Origin: Rhododendron vialii
Lineage: Eukaryota > Streptophyta > Magnoliopsida > Ericales > Ericaceae
Assembly (NCBI RefSeq): GCF_030253575.1
Contig: NC_080559.1
Location: 8,274,501 to 8,338,500, forward strand
Length of the DNA stretch: 64,000 nt
Direction: 5' to 3'
Shown here: positions 32,985 to 45,898 of the stretch, one piece after another
Numbering within the stretch: position 1 is the stretch's first letter
Layout of the letters: every line of letters starts with the position of its first letter
Made by a program: the position numbers and the translations under genes
The notes under the pieces: generated by a model
The model's input: the letters and a program-made list of their open reading frames with translations, nothing else
What the model was told of the DNA's origin: nothing
The model's database searches: none

Positions 32985-33120
32985 CGAAAAAACTTTGGAG
33001 GTCGCCCATGCTTAAAAACTCTTTGGTGTTAGCAAATGCTGGTAGGAGCTGTAGAGCTTTAGTCCCGTGGTGCGCACAAGATGGTCTAGGGACACTTTGT
33101 GTAACAAAAAAAAATCTATA
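32985..33120 (+). repeat. SINE-related 3' segment
   Basis: tagagctttagtcccgtggtGCGCACAAGATGGTC … acactttgtgtaac followed by an A run. The layout matches the 3' part of the SINE at 4351. Confidence 0.4.
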
Positions 33121-34229
33121 ATAATTTGATTTTCGGAAACTAAATACTTAACACCTAGAAAAGGTATATTTCATAAAGAGCATAGCTAGAAGATGATTTA
33201 TGCGCGAAGATGATGGGTATGGACTAGATTCATATTCTTGGTGCATCATGTTTGAATTTGAGCCATACTTTTCAGGAAACTATTTCAATACATGCCTTTC
33301 TACTTTTGAGAAACGTTATGCATATGTTTCGGTGAATGTTATGCCTTTTAATACTTGGGTTGGGTTGCGTATAGTATGAATTTTTACAAGTGTTACGTTT
33401 ATTGAAGTAAACTGTTACGCCTCTTTGTTGTGAATTGTTACGCCTGTTTATGGTGAAATAGTATGCTTCTTTTTGGTTAAATATATTACGCCTCCCTTTA
33501 GTAAATTTTACGGGTCCATATCGTATACCCCCAGAGGGCTATAAGTGTTCTTTTTGTGTACTTTATTGGTCCACAAAATAGATGCATTTATTTTTGTGTG
33601 TAGGATCATCTACCACAAAATAGATTTTGGTACAATACGGTACTCAAAAAGTAAAAAAATATGACCAAAAACAAAACAAAAAATCACTAAAGACGGAAAA
33701 AAATACCATACAACTTCGTCTTTGTGTTCAAAGTATCGTATTATATGAACTTTTTTCCAACCTCGGTCCACGTTTTTGAACTTTTTTGATTCCTCTCGTT
33801 GAGATAAATGAATAATCCAAAACTTTACGGCGAAAAGCTCAACAAAAAATTGCGAAAAATAAAAAAAAACGGCGGAAATAGTTTTGTCAATAATTCTGAC
33901 TTATTCTTTAAGCGAAACCTTTTTAGGCCATTAGATGAGAGTTGGCAACGTCGTCCTATGAGCATTTGAGTACAATAGCCCAACAATCAACCCGGCCCAT
34001 CTGTTTAGATTATGGGCCCTATGTACTCACCTAATGGGCCAAACTCACAGAAGAAGCTGACCGATGGTATTCTCTCCCGTTTCCACTCTATTAGAAGTCT
34101 TCCCTATACAGCGCCGTTTGGTTAAAGAAAAATGCAAGTGTTGTTGTAGACCGCTGGATCCCTCCATTGATGTGTTGGCAGCTCCGCATTAAAAACCTCA
34201 CACGATCCTCATAAAGGATCCGAATCCAT
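33121..34229. other. Spacer, no gene seen
   Basis: AT-rich and without recognisable coding. A T-rich patch at 33400-33490 repeats tgttacgcct several times. No match to other parts of the window. Confidence 0.5.
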
Positions 34230-34550
34230 TTGCGTCCTGGAGGTGTTGTGGTGGTGGCTATTTTAGGGGCGGCAGCTACTATTGTCGGATAGATTTAGGG
34301 TTATTGTTTTTTTTGGTTTTGGGCTTGACCCATTAGGTATTTGGGTTTCGGCCCGTTAGGTGTGGGCTTTGTTCCGATGGGTGTCTTTAGTTGAGTCCTT
34401 ACCAATCGAGGGTTTAGATCTCGTACTGGGCACAAGATTGGTCTTAGCTCTGTTAGGAATTATGATGCCGTTCTCCTCTCCTTGTCCTATTAGTCTTTGT
34501 AATAATTACAAAGATTAATGATTTTTTTTTGTCGTTCGAAAAAAGAAAAA
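34230..34550 (+). mobile_element. LINE/retroposon 3' tail
   Basis: G/T-rich non-coding sequence ends tagtctttgtaataattacaaagattaatg and a TTTTTTGTCGTTCGAAAAA signature, the plus-strand counterpart of the LINE tails at 24307 and 53037. Boundaries uncertain. Confidence 0.4.
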
Positions 34551-34739
34551 GAATTATTCTTTGGGTCTTGACCATCAATGAAAATTTTCAATTATCCTAA
34601 GCATATAACATTTCCAATACTTGTTTTTCTTTCAATAAATCCCGTGAGAGTTGCATCCCAAACTCATATTTCCTTTGAAAACGAGTTTAACAAAATCATG
34701 TGTCTACAATTACTTAATTGAGCTCATTTTTTTGTGAAA

Positions 34740-34899
34740 TTATTCGGTCGTTTGGGAGCACCGACACGTGATGCTCCGGACCACTCCATAACCATACATT
34801 CTCGTAGGATTCACGACTAAGTGTATGAACCCCACATAAATGTGTCGTTCTTGAGTGATCTGAAGCATCATATTGCGGTGCTCCCGAACTACCGAATAA
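34740..34899. mobile_element. Short inverted-repeat MITE
   Basis: 160 bp. TTATTCGGTCGTTTGGGAGC at the left mirrors GCTCCCGAACTACCGAATAA at the right, with further pairing inside (GATGCTCCGGACCACTC against GAGTGATCTGAAGCATC). Superfamily not assigned. Confidence 0.75.
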
Positions 34900-35329
34900 G
34901 TAATTGGTTATGTAGTCTTTCTCAGCATCCGACTGTTCGGTTTCTTAAAAACGGAGCCATGTCAGCATTACGATACAGTACTTGAACCTGCCCAATTATT
35001 TACCCAACAAAAACAAGCCCAGTTTTTGTGTAGTTTTTATTTTGATTTTTTTTTTTTTGTGTGTGTAGAAAGGTAAAATATGGAAAAGACTTAAACCAAA
35101 AATATGGAAGAGATCACTTTAAACCACAGCCAACACATAAACCAAATAGGATCAAAAAAACACATAAACCAAATGACACACTCTCACAAAGCCCGGTCCA
35201 ACACACACTGCAGCGTAACGGAGTATTTCTTATTTGATGAATAGATTTTAAAATAATGAATTTTATAAAAAGCGAACATAAAGAATGAAAATTATAGTAG
35301 CATTTTAAAGGGAAAATGATAATATCAAA

Positions 35330-35515
35330 TTTTGTTAATGTCAAAATTATTGTGCATAAAAGTCTTGTACTTTGCACATGATACAAGTTTTTTATGCACA
35401 ATAATTTTGGCATTAACAAAAATAGTTTTGGCAATAGTATTAAAAATGATAATGCCAAAACTGCTTTTGTTAATGTAAAAATTATTGTGCATAAATGTCT
35501 TGTAATACAAAAGCA
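35330..35515. repeat. Stem-loop repeat cluster in spacer
   Basis: Repeated units of ttgttaatgtcaaaattattgtgcataaa…tcttgta and their complement. It is the same family as 18570-18725. Probably two overlapping MITE copies. Confidence 0.5.
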
Positions 35516-36164
35516 AAGCAAAACAATACATATTGTGATTATCTGAGATTCACATGGAAAGCATGAAACCAAAAAATTAGTTTAAGACACGTGGGATAAG
35601 TCTTGTCACAATTGTGGGGGTCGTTCCCGTTTCTCCGAATAGGAACTTTTAGAAAATGAAGGTAAATTTAAACTCAAAAATTATGTGTTTGATAGATCTC
35701 AATGAGATTTTTATACGGTGCAAACAAAATTTAAAAATTAATTTTCATTTTCATTATATTTGAGCTTGAAATTACTGTCTTTTTGAAAAAGAAGGTTTAA
35801 AAAGAAAACGGAACTGTTGTGGATTAAAGCTCTACCGAACATGTGTTTCTATCTTGCGGATCAAAAAAAAAAAACATGTGTTTCTATCTGGAGATAAAAT
35901 GGTAAAGAGTTCAAATTCTATCAACCTTTCATGAAAAACTTGGGGTTCCACCACCACTTCTGAGCTCCACCATGCGAATATTGCAGTAATTTAAATCGTT
36001 CATCTTTTGCAGTAATTTAAATTGTTCATCTTGTAGGGCGTGCAGAGTAGTATATCATGTTCACAAAAAAAAAAAAAAGCTTTATCCAACTAGGAAAAAA
36101 TGAACTAAATGCAAAACATTTTTTTGAACTAAATGCAAAACATTTTTTCCAAGGGCCAAACCAT

Positions 36165-36385
36165 TCATTAAAGGTAAAACATTTTTTCAAGGGCTCCCGC
36201 GTAAAATCAACTCAATCGAATACCTATATGTGCTCGATCAAATCATATAATTTTTCATTATCTTGGAATTTTAATGAAAAACTAGATGATTGGATAGAGC
36301 ACATATAGGTATCGCATTGAGCTAATTTTTCGCGAGATCCCTTAAAAAATATTTTACGTTTAATGAACGGTTTGAATCATATTTG
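36165..36385. repeat. Fold-back MITE, U3 copy
   Basis: Same inverted-repeat element as at 355-590, with few changes. The segment before it carries a short local duplication (tgaactaaatgcaaaacattttt twice near 36108). Confidence 0.6.
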
Positions 36386-38603
36386 TGTGGGACCTGTAAT
36401 GGACCACACAACAAATCTGGGAACAAAATCTGTCCCTTTTTGTTGTACCAATAGACTTACCCCTAATTAATCAGCATAACTTTTATGGCCATCTCACCCT
36501 CACGATTAACCGTGTGAAAAGACTATAGGAGTGACTACATAGATATTAGTTTGAGGTGCGCGCAAATCAACCCGGGACACTCTGCATCACCAAAAAAAAA
36601 TTCAAATGATTATTTTTTGTTTTGAAGGCATTAGGAGATGATTGTGCACTAGTTGGAATTTGAAATCTACAACCCCACCACTGATTAGTTATTAGTGATT
36701 ACTCACCAAAATGGAAAGGAAACAACAAAAGCAGTTGCTCATAATCGTGTTGTAATCGGTCAATCATCATTCGTCAATGTACCATTTGGATCTCATGGTA
36801 TAATTTTGATCGGAGAACTATCTATTTAAGGTTTTAAACAGTCAATAGATTAGACTTAAACAGTTAAACCCACCACTAATTCTGTTAATTAATTAATATA
36901 TTAGTATCATGGAGTTCGGAAAAATTTCTCCCACTGGGGACTAGTACCGGTCTAAGTTGCATAATATGGCAAAGTACGTTGTTGGATTTAGTCAGATGAC
37001 TTCTTAAAGACCCAAATACATGCAAAGCAAGAAGGGTTACTAATGTCAAAATCGTTTTGTTAATGTCATATTTTTTGAATTTGTATTGACTGCAGTCTAG
37101 TTTTGGACTGCAGAGGTGCGATCCAAATGATCGCAACCGTCAGATGGTATTTTTAATGACTCAAATTTGTTTTCATATTCGTACCCATAGGAATATACTT
37201 TTACCGGTAAAAATTTTAGTAAATATGAACCATTGATTATCAAGATGAAAGGTTTAAATTGAACCGCAGACGCGAAGCCAGATCCTATTTTTTAGTGCTT
37301 AAAAAAGACTTATACTATGAGCACGGTACAAAAATTTTATGCACTAAAATTTTGGTATTATCATTTTTCCTTGAAGAATTAGTATTTCAAAAGTTGTTTA
37401 TTCTCTCATGTCCCTCCACCCCTCTAGGCCCTTTGTATACAGATTCATGATTTGTAGAGTTACTAGAGTAATAATGTTGCAAAACTAGCTAACCTGTCAA
37501 TATTCCACAGAAATCAAGATCATTTGTGCGGTTAATACTTTAACATTTAAGGCAATAATGCTAGGGACACAACACTCAACCACAATACCAATCACAACTA
37601 TCTGTTTGGCCCAACATGATTGGTAATGGGAAAACAACTACTGTAATCACCAATCATGCGGTGCCATGTAGGTGTTACGGTCCTGCAGTGCGCACTGTAG
37701 GGTTATAGGGCGGCCGACCCGGCCGTCCATTTCGACAATGGACTGCTCGAATTTTAATCCAAACAATGGACAGCCCAAATCAATAGGAGTTGTTCGCGTT
37801 GAAATGGACTTCTGGATCGGCTGCCCTACTGCCCATGTAGTGCATGTTGCGCTGTAGGATTTCCAAACTGTATTGAACATTTCATATGGTCAAAATGGCA
37901 ACTACTAGTAGCAAGTAGAAGCTCTCCAATAATAAAAGTTGACTTGAGGAAGAGTACCCGGCCCCCGGCTACTAAATATTTGAAAAGGTCGATCAAGATG
38001 AAAGTTCCATTTTTAATTTAATCATAAAAAAAAAATCCACGAAGATATAGACAGTAACACTAACATTTACCCACCTTTTTACTCAAACGGTTCCATTGAA
38101 ACATGCCATGGGGAGGAGGCTGACACAGATGTAAGAGAGAAGTGACTGGTAAAAGTGTACGTAGCATTGTTATTTTTAGTACATACAAAAAATTAACCTA
38201 CACTTGACAAACTTAAAGGGGTAGGAATGGAATCCTCTCACAGTGAGAATCGATGCAAGATCTCATGCATATGTCTTGGTAAATGCAGCACCTTAATTAC
38301 CACTTGAGATACAATTTGTTCTCCATTGAAACAATTTTGAAAACAAATTTTTGTACCATATTCTTCTTGTAGCTGACGATGTTAAAAAAGATGTTAGCCG
38401 ACATCATTTCCCTACTTTTTAAAAAAGTTTTGAAGTTTTTGGGAACTTTTAGTTTAAAAGCCGTATTTTTATAGGGGAAAATTAGACATAAGTACTGTAA
38501 AATAATTTTTATTGGTGGGAAGAACATCAACAAAATATTTTTCAATGGAGGTTCTTCAACTTTTTGAGTTGTTGAGCCATAAGGCCAAAACATGTTTTCA
38601 CGG

Positions 38604-38815
38604 ACAAAACTACCCTAGGGTAGGGTACCCTATGGTTGTAGGAACGAGGGTAGGGTACCTTAGGGTTTAGGTACTTTCATAGGATTTTAGGGTGTATTTT
38701 TCTATTATAGGATTTTAATGTGTTACGCACTTTTATAGGGTACCCTAGGGTTTAGGGTTTTAGTGTTTTAAACACTTTTATAAGGTACCCTAGGGTTTAG
38801 GATTTTAGGCACTTT
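38604..38815. repeat. Minisatellite with telomere-like motif, U3 copy
   Basis: Counterpart of 3228-3435: repeats of GGGTACCCTAGGGTTTAGG with TTTTAG spacers. Unit order is kept, with scattered substitutions. Confidence 0.7.
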
Positions 38816-39134
38816 CAGTTATTAGTGAACTTTCACTAATTTTGCAAAAAGGTGCATGTGCTTATGTTTGATTGAAAAAGTTGTTTGTCCTTATGTTTGA
38901 TCGTAAAAGATGCATGTCATTGAGCTCAAAAAAATGTAAATATATATGAGAAATTTTTGGTTAAGTCTCCCTTTTTATATTGAGAATCACATAAAATTGA
39001 AAAAAAATATTACTTAAATTACTTATGTTAATTTTGACAATGCATAATTGCATATGCGATTGGATTCACGTTCGCGCTCCACAGACTACGCCTATAAGTA
39101 TTGTATCAAGCACTCATTGTCTTTTTTTTGGTAA

Positions 39135-41555
39135 GTGGATATCCGGGCCAGTTTGTGTGTAACTTGAAAAAATTTCAGGATTCTAAAATTAACGACCAGA
39201 CAAAGCCTCCAATAGTGTAAGGTTTGTAATATTCGGCCTCCATGAAATTCAAACATGCAATCTCGTAAAACACAAACCCTAATGGAATATTTGGTCAACG
39301 AACACTCATTAATTGTTATATGCGGGTTATGAAAGTTCAAAATGACCAAACAGATTGCTCTGACTGTTTTTGCTAGTCGTAGTAATCACTCCAGTGGCTG
39401 TTGGTGGTGGCCTGGCGGCGCCAACCTTCCAGGAAATACATGTCTACTACTACTATTCTTTACGCATATTGAATGAAGGGAAGCAACTGTGTATGGACCA
39501 AAGGGGCCACGGGTAGCTCGCCCTTAAATTTTGCGTCAACTTTTGTAGGAGGAGAATTAGTAAGGACGGAACCAAGATTTTGGCAACGGAAGAGTCGAAC
39601 TATGAAAAGTAAGCGCAAGTACCACCCCACTATGTAGATAAGTTAAGTTGGTTGCTAATCTTGTAGTCTCAATCAACTAATGATATAGCCTAGAAATACT
39701 TTTCAATTATTTCGTTTCCGGATACCGAACGACATTATACTCAAAATGATTTAGTTCGGTCTTAAAAATGTTGTTCGAACTTCTCAATTCCTAAAAATAC
39801 TTCCCAATTGGTCGTATAAACAACTTAGAAGCATTCATATTAATTTTTATTTTTTTAAATCTGAAACTACGCAGGGGCCTTGGTCTCCCATAGCCGAACA
39901 ATAGATCCATCTCTGAAAACCGGTCCTATATATAACCAGCAGCATCGAGTGGCCGGCCGCTGTCGACCACCAAATAATTAATCGACGACCATTCCCTCTA
40001 GCCTCCTGACCTAAGCACTTACGTAACTCATTGACCGACAATTGGTGGTGGACAACTTGGTCCATTTAATTTGTGTTCGGGGCAGATACAAGAGGGTGCC
40101 AGTGCCGGCCTCTTCGCAACTCTAAATATTCTCATGAATTATACTATTTTTCAAGATTAATTTTGAATAGTTTTACGGGGTTTGCCCGGCCGGAAATTTT
40201 TTTTTTAGGGAAACAAACTCTTGAAGTTCCCACATGTATCTTGCAAAACTCTCCAACAAAATTCTGAGTTGTATCAAACACAGAAATAGAACGCGACGGT
40301 CAAGGACAGAATCAAAAATTAATTTTGCCCTAGGCTAACCCAAATTTTATATATATGAACAAAAAAAGAGGCAAACTTGTACATAAATACGAAAATGTTC
40401 AAAAATAAACAAAATTAAAAGTACAAAAATGTACAAATTGTACCCTACGATGTTTCAGAGAGTAAAATAATTTATTATCGAATTTGAGTGGATATTTTCA
40501 ACAAATTTGCAAGCAAAACCGACCCCAACTTCTTTCTCAAAGGCAAAACCAACCCCAACTTCCCCATTTGATCAGTACAGGACTCTAGCGAACTATGATG
40601 CGATTTTGACGATTAGGCCGCGGATCTTCATCTCCACATCAGATGATTTTGTAACTCCAATCTCTGTAGTTGATTTAATTTTATTTTCAAAGAAAGAAGG
40701 ATGGGATTTTGTTTACAGTCTTTTTCCTAATTCGATCAAGACTTTGTTTGGGTTTTCCTCATAGAAAGAAGGCTGGGCTAATTAAAATGGATTGGGCTGA
40801 CGAAGAAAATGGCTGGGCTAAAACTATTTTAACTAACATTTTACATATAATTTGTTTTTTGGAATGTGAATGTGACCTGGGCTATTACCCATGGCAGCCA
40901 TACTACACTTCCACCCATAGAGACGGTCACATTCTAATTATACCAAACTTATTTTCTCTAAACGCACTCATGAAGAATACTAGCTAGTAGGAGGATAGTA
41001 AGCAAAAAAAACCGTCGGACCGCTTTTTTACCATTTCTTCTAAATCAATTGGTGTTAGGGAGGATTTCAATTTTTTATGACATTCGACATCGTACCCATA
41101 ATTCTGTTTTTAGAATGGTCGTAAAAAGTGACATTGTGTAATCAAATCTATGGAGGCATTCCGGATCCAACAACCCCTCCCTCACGATGACGCTCCCGCG
41201 ACCCGAACTCGTGACTTTCTGGTTCTGATACCATTTGTCGGACCGCTTTTCAATTATGGTCACAAAAAGTGCAAGAAAAGTTTTGCTTATACTTGTCGCC
41301 AACTATTCATGTCAATTCAAAACTGGCATTTGGCTTTCGGTCTTGAACTCCTAGCTGTTGCATTAGTACGTTGTATATCGATCGTTGACATTTTTTCCGT
41401 TGACATTTTTTTTATTAGACTTTGAGAGCCTAAACAGAAGTCAAAATCTTCCAGGCGCATACTTATCAGCTGGGCTAGATCAAGAGTATTTTTCTAAGTT
41501 CCTGAAAACCAATTGTATATATGTGTGTTTTATAAAACTCAAAGTGCGGGGAAAT
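39135..41555. other. Block retained in U3, deleted in U1
   Basis: Homologous to U2 about 19270-21250 (shared atgaaagttcaaaatgaccaaacagattgc, ccagtggctgttggtggt). It lies between sequences that adjoin in U1. No gene seen; short frames are not conserved in the other units. Confidence 0.65.
41013..41250 (-). mobile_element. Possible SINE insertion
   Basis: Bounded by the direct repeat GTCGGACCGCTTTT (41013-41026 and 41237-41250). The reverse strand has TGGTATCAGAACCAGAAAG and a B-box-like GAGTTCGGGTCGC, suggesting a tRNA-like head. U2 and U4 lack it at the matching point. Low confidence. Confidence 0.35.
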
Positions 41556-42141
41556 AATATTGTGATTTATAAAGGATGGAGCCAAACGACAACAAGTAGT
41601 GGCGGTGGCTGCCTCCATGCCAATCATGAAAACGTTGTGCCTCGTTAGATTGTTTGAGAGACATTTCTACAACTAATTCACTTCAACCAGTTTTACAACC
41701 ATCTAACTTGAGAACCATTTCCCAGTTGTACGTAGTCACACTGATCTTCTAAATTGTAGTGGGGATCAAACGCTCTGCCATATGAAGCAATAATGCTATA
41801 GTGACATTGTGACAATACAGATAAAAGGCAGTGCTACAGCCTACAAGACACGCTCTCTTGAATTCATAACAATTAGCATAAAACTTAATTTATAATTAAC
41901 ATCAAATCTTGAATTAATAATTTTTTTTTGACAATTTAAAACATTTTGACACATACGTTCATTTGTTATTTTTAAATTCATACCATTTGTATATTATCAA
42001 TCCATATGTTGATGTTATTAGTTTTTAAACAAACCTTATGAATGTTTATAAAAATGATATGAATCTCTATACAAAATATTACTGTATTGGTCAAAGGAGG
42101 TGGAACAACACAAGCCAAGCAAAAAAACAAAAAAACAAAAA

Positions 42142-42348
42142 GGCCAAGTCATCTTGACTTGGGACTTAGGTATTTACTTAATTCTAAGGTCTCAGATTCG
42201 ATTCTCCTTACCAATAACTTTTGGAGCCATCTCACTCTAACGTATAAGCGTCTGAAACGGCTATGGAAGGGACAATAGGGATTAGTCCGAAGTGCGCGCA
42301 AGCTGACCCCGAACACCCTGCATTACCAAAACAAAAAAAAACAAAAAA
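42142..42348 (+). mobile_element. tRNA-derived SINE, U3 copy
   Basis: Counterpart of 4351-4564. B-box-like GATTCGATTCTCC, body GCGCGCAAGCTGACCCCG, end CTGCATTACC plus A-rich tail. Confidence 0.6.
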
Positions 42349-42895
42349 GGGAATGAGTGAATAACGTACCTGCACCACCGATGGTGTTAGCCTGGATGAC
42401 AAAAGCCTCCTTCGTTTCCAGGCCAGACTCGTGTTCGAGTGTTGTCGTGGCAATGGAACAAGAGATTTGTTCCCTTGCCATCTTATATTTAGGTGGTGTT
42501 GTGGTGACGGTCTATCCTCACGGACAATAACTATGGCTCGAATCGAATAGTTCATAGCAGATAAATCCCTACGATCACGTCTAAAGGAAGTTGCTACGCT
42601 AGTAGCTCTTTCCTATCCTTTTGATTATCAAAAAAATAAAATAACGTACATTCACCGTATCTCCATCAACGGTCGTCGGCCACCACACGGTTTACGCATG
42701 CAATCAAGCCTATCGCAGTAAAAAAGCACGAGTTAGAGAGAGAAAACCTCGACATTGTTAGTTGTCTTTAAATAATTGTAGAGAGAGAAAGTCAAAGGGG
42801 GTGAGGCAACCTTATCCCCTTCATCTTACACTTTACCTACGCGCACGCCGACTCATGCATCATCCACAATGTAAAGTTGGCATCTTTGAGAAAGT

Positions 42896-42932
<37 letters not shown>

Positions 42933-43012
42933 GCAGCATAATATTTCCGTAGCCTATTTCCGTGTTTTGAACTTTCCCATTTTGAATCTCTCTCCCCTCT
43001 TCCATATAAATA
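42896..43012 (+). promoter_or_regulatory. Core promoter of U3 PUB gene
   Basis: CT tract 42896-42929 and TATAAATA 43005-43012, with the A-type leader as in U1 (about 237 bp from TATA to ATG). Confidence 0.65.
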
Positions 43013-43249
43013 TGCCAACATTTCCCTAATCCTAACATCTTCAAGCCAATTCACAACTCCCCCACAACCTTCTACTCCAATATTCAACACTCTATCTGTT
43101 CTCTTCTTCTCCGTTTAAAGATTCATTTACATCTAAGAGAAAGTCCTTCTGCGTTTTTGGCCTATTTTGAGAAATCTCTCAATTGGGTATTTTTCTCTTT
43201 CTTGAATCCTACTTTGGTTTTTGGAACTTCATCTTCTTGATTGTTTCGA

Positions 43250-44488
43250 ATGGGTGAAATTGAAGTCCCTCCATTTTTCCTCTGCCCCATCTCTCTAGAG
43301 ATGATGAAAGACCCCGTGACAATCCCCACCGGTATCACGTACGACCGGGAAAGCATCGAGAAATGGTTATTCACCAACAAGAACAAGAATTGTCCCGTAA
43401 CAAAACAAGTCCTCTCCAATCCAGATCTAACCCCGAACCACACCCTCCGCCGTGTGATCCAATCTTGGTGCACCCTCAACGCATCCAACGGCATTGAACG
43501 CGTCCCAACCCCGAAGCCACCAGTCAACAAGTCCCAAATTATCAAGCTTCTCAAGGACGCGAAGTCGCCAGAAATGCAAATTAAATGCTTGAAGAGGCTC
43601 AGATCCATCGCTTCCACCAGTGAAACGAACAAAAGGTGCATAGAGTCCTCCGGTGGGGTTGACTTCTTAGCTTCCCTTGTCAAGAACAACACAACCAGTA
43701 CTTCACTAGAAGCATGTGATCATGATGGGTTTGAGTTCACAAAACCTACTGATGAAGCCCTAAGCATACTCTTCTCTCTCCAACTATCCGAATCCGCCCT
43801 CAAATCCCTCAACGCGAAAAACGGCGAATTCATCGATTCGTTACTCAACATATTGCAAGTCGGAAGCTACGAGTCTCGTGCTTACGCCATGTTACTATTG
43901 AACTCGATTCTAGAAGTGGAGGAACCTGCGCAACTCGTAGCCTTGAAGCCCGAATTCTTCGTCGGGTTGGTCCAAATCTTGCACGATCAAATCTCTCCCA
44001 AGGCGTCCAAGGCGGCACTGCAGCTGCTAATCAACGTGGGGCCGTGGGGGCGAAACAAGCTGAAAGCAGCGGAAGCGGGCGCGGTGAAAGTACTGGTCGA
44101 TCTTCTGCTTGATTCTTCCGAGAAGAGGGCTTGCGAGATGATCTTAACGGCGTTGGATCAGCTGTGCCAGTGCGCGGATGGCAGGGCCGAGCTGTTGAAG
44201 CACGGGGCCGGGTTAGCGGTGGTGTCGAAAAAGATACTCAGGGTTTCGAAGGTGGGGAGCGAACGGGCCGTGAGGATATTGCTTTCGATATCGAAGTATT
44301 CGGCGAGTCCTACGGTTGTTCAGGAAATGCTGCAGCTGGGTGTGGTGTCGAAGCTGTGTTTGGTGCTTCAAGTGGACATTGGAAGCAAGGCCAAAGAGAA
44401 AGCAAGTGAGATACTGAAGTTGCATGCTAGGGCTTGGAAGAATTGTTCTTGTATTCCAATGGGTCTGCTTTCTTCCTATCCATCGTGA
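43250..44488 (+). CDS. PUB23-like: U-box E3 ubiquitin ligase, PUB22/PUB23-type (U3)
   Basis: 412 residues, one fewer than U1. Start ATG at 43250 (an upstream TTG extends the frame by three codons but is not conserved). U-box about 8-80 is identical to U1; ARM-like region to about 400. Nearly all differences from U1 fall in two clusters, 43687-43750 and 43830-43890. These give NNTTSTSLEACDHDGFEF, FIDSLLNILQVGSYES and AYAMLLLN, where U1 has the B-type residues. Family role as for U1: a ubiquitin E3 ligase likely in immunity and stress signalling. Frame intact. Confidence 0.95.
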   Translation: MGEIEVPPFFLCPISLEMMKDPVTIPTGITYDRESIEKWLFTNKNKNCPVTKQVLSNPDLTPNHTLRRVIQSWCTLNASNGIERVPTPKPPVNKSQIIKLLKDAKSPEMQIKCLKRLRSIASTSETNKRCIESSGGVDFLASLVKNNTTSTSLEACDHDGFEFTKPTDEALSILFSLQLSESALKSLNAKNGEFIDSLLNILQVGSYESRAYAMLLLNSILEVEEPAQLVALKPEFFVGLVQILHDQISPKASKAALQLLINVGPWGRNKLKAAEAGAVKVLVDLLLDSSEKRACEMILTALDQLCQCADGRAELLKHGAGLAVVSKKILRVSKVGSERAVRILLSISKYSASPTVVQEMLQLGVVSKLCLVLQVDIGSKAKEKASEILKLHARAWKNCSCIPMGLLSSYPS

Positions 44489-45198
44489 TATTGAGATAGA
44501 CAAAGATTTTCTCTCCTTTGTTTTTTTTTTTTTTTTCTGGGTAAGACAGACACATACAGATATTTATTTGGGTACATATAAAATGTTTGAGCAATACCCA
44601 TAATTAGAAAGTAGGAGTGATTAATGATATATGGACAAAGATTAGATTCTATCTCTAATTTCTCTCTCTCTCTCTCTCTCTGACACACATTCTCTCTCTC
44701 TCTCTCTCTCTGACACACATACACGCACAAACAAACAGTACGTACGAGCAGATCTCCATTTCCGGCAACAAGTATGTGCTTGAGCAAAAATGGGAGGGAA
44801 TGATTGTTGGTTGGTTTTGGATGATGTACCAGAAATGGCCCGGCCATTTTATGGCTTCTGAAATGGCCACCCATTGGGGTATGATTTTTTTGCCAATTTT
44901 GCCATTTTCGACGAATTGCTTGAGCCATTTGTGTGCAATTGGACTTGCTCTGATAAAGTAAAGCTCCACAAACAAGTGTTTCTATGCAGCATGCACGGTT
45001 CAGCACTTAGCAAGCTAGACATAAAATACTCCTATAAAATGACACATAAATGACCTAGTAAGTGCAGGCATAAAATACTCTTATAAAATGACACATAAAT
45101 AACCTACACCAGGTCATGGAGTACTTTAAAAGCCGAAGGATCCATACAGAAATAATTAAGGCGGAGTTGCCCAAAATAGCTCAAGGCTAAAACAAACC

Positions 45199-45626
45199 GG
45201 AGGCGGGAGAGCTGCGCGCTGTCCCTTTAAGGGGCAGCAGCCTGCTCTCCCGGACGATTGGGGCTTGCTCCGGTTTTGCTTCGATGATTGGTAATGTTCA
45301 CTTCGTAGAGCTCATTGAGTATATTAAGTGTACCAAAAATTAGTTTGATCGGATATCATTAAGTGTTTGATCGGAACACATATAACTTGCTAATAATGGG
45401 TTCCAGTGAATTTGATCTAGTGTTTCAGATCTATTCTTTTCAAGATAAAAATGTTCCGATAAGGCACTTAGTGATATTCGATCAAGCTAATTTTTGGTAC
45501 ACTTGTTCTACTCGATAAACTTTACGAAGTGAATATTTTCGATCATCGAAGCGAGACCAGAGCGAGCCCCACTCGGCAGAGACAGCAGGCAGCTGCCCCT
45601 TAAAGGGACAACAGCTCCCGGCATCC
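45199..45626. mobile_element. Mutator-like fold-back element, U3 copy
   Basis: 428 bp, same ends as 8384-8811. The 9 bp target duplication is perfect here: AAACAAACC at 45190-45198 and 45627-45635. This confirms the element's boundaries. Confidence 0.85.
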
Positions 45627-45682
45627 AAACAAACCCACTATGTTTATCTAAAAAGAGTATTTTAATTCTTTTAACACCTTTA

Positions 45683-45851
45683 GAGCATGTACACATGACT
45701 AGGTAAACATGCATTTTAGGTATTTTGGCTATGAAAATGTGTAAAAGTGACTTGCACCAATCTCTATAAACGGTTCGGGAAAATCCCTCATACTACTGTA
45801 CCTCGCTTGTTTTACCAAAGCACTATTCACCAGCAATAGATTAAAGTATTA

Positions 45852-45898
<47 letters not shown>

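Noticed and set aside
35114-35572. 152-residue reverse-strand frame in the spacer
   Set aside because: It spans a stem-loop repeat cluster; no domain and no conserved counterpart.
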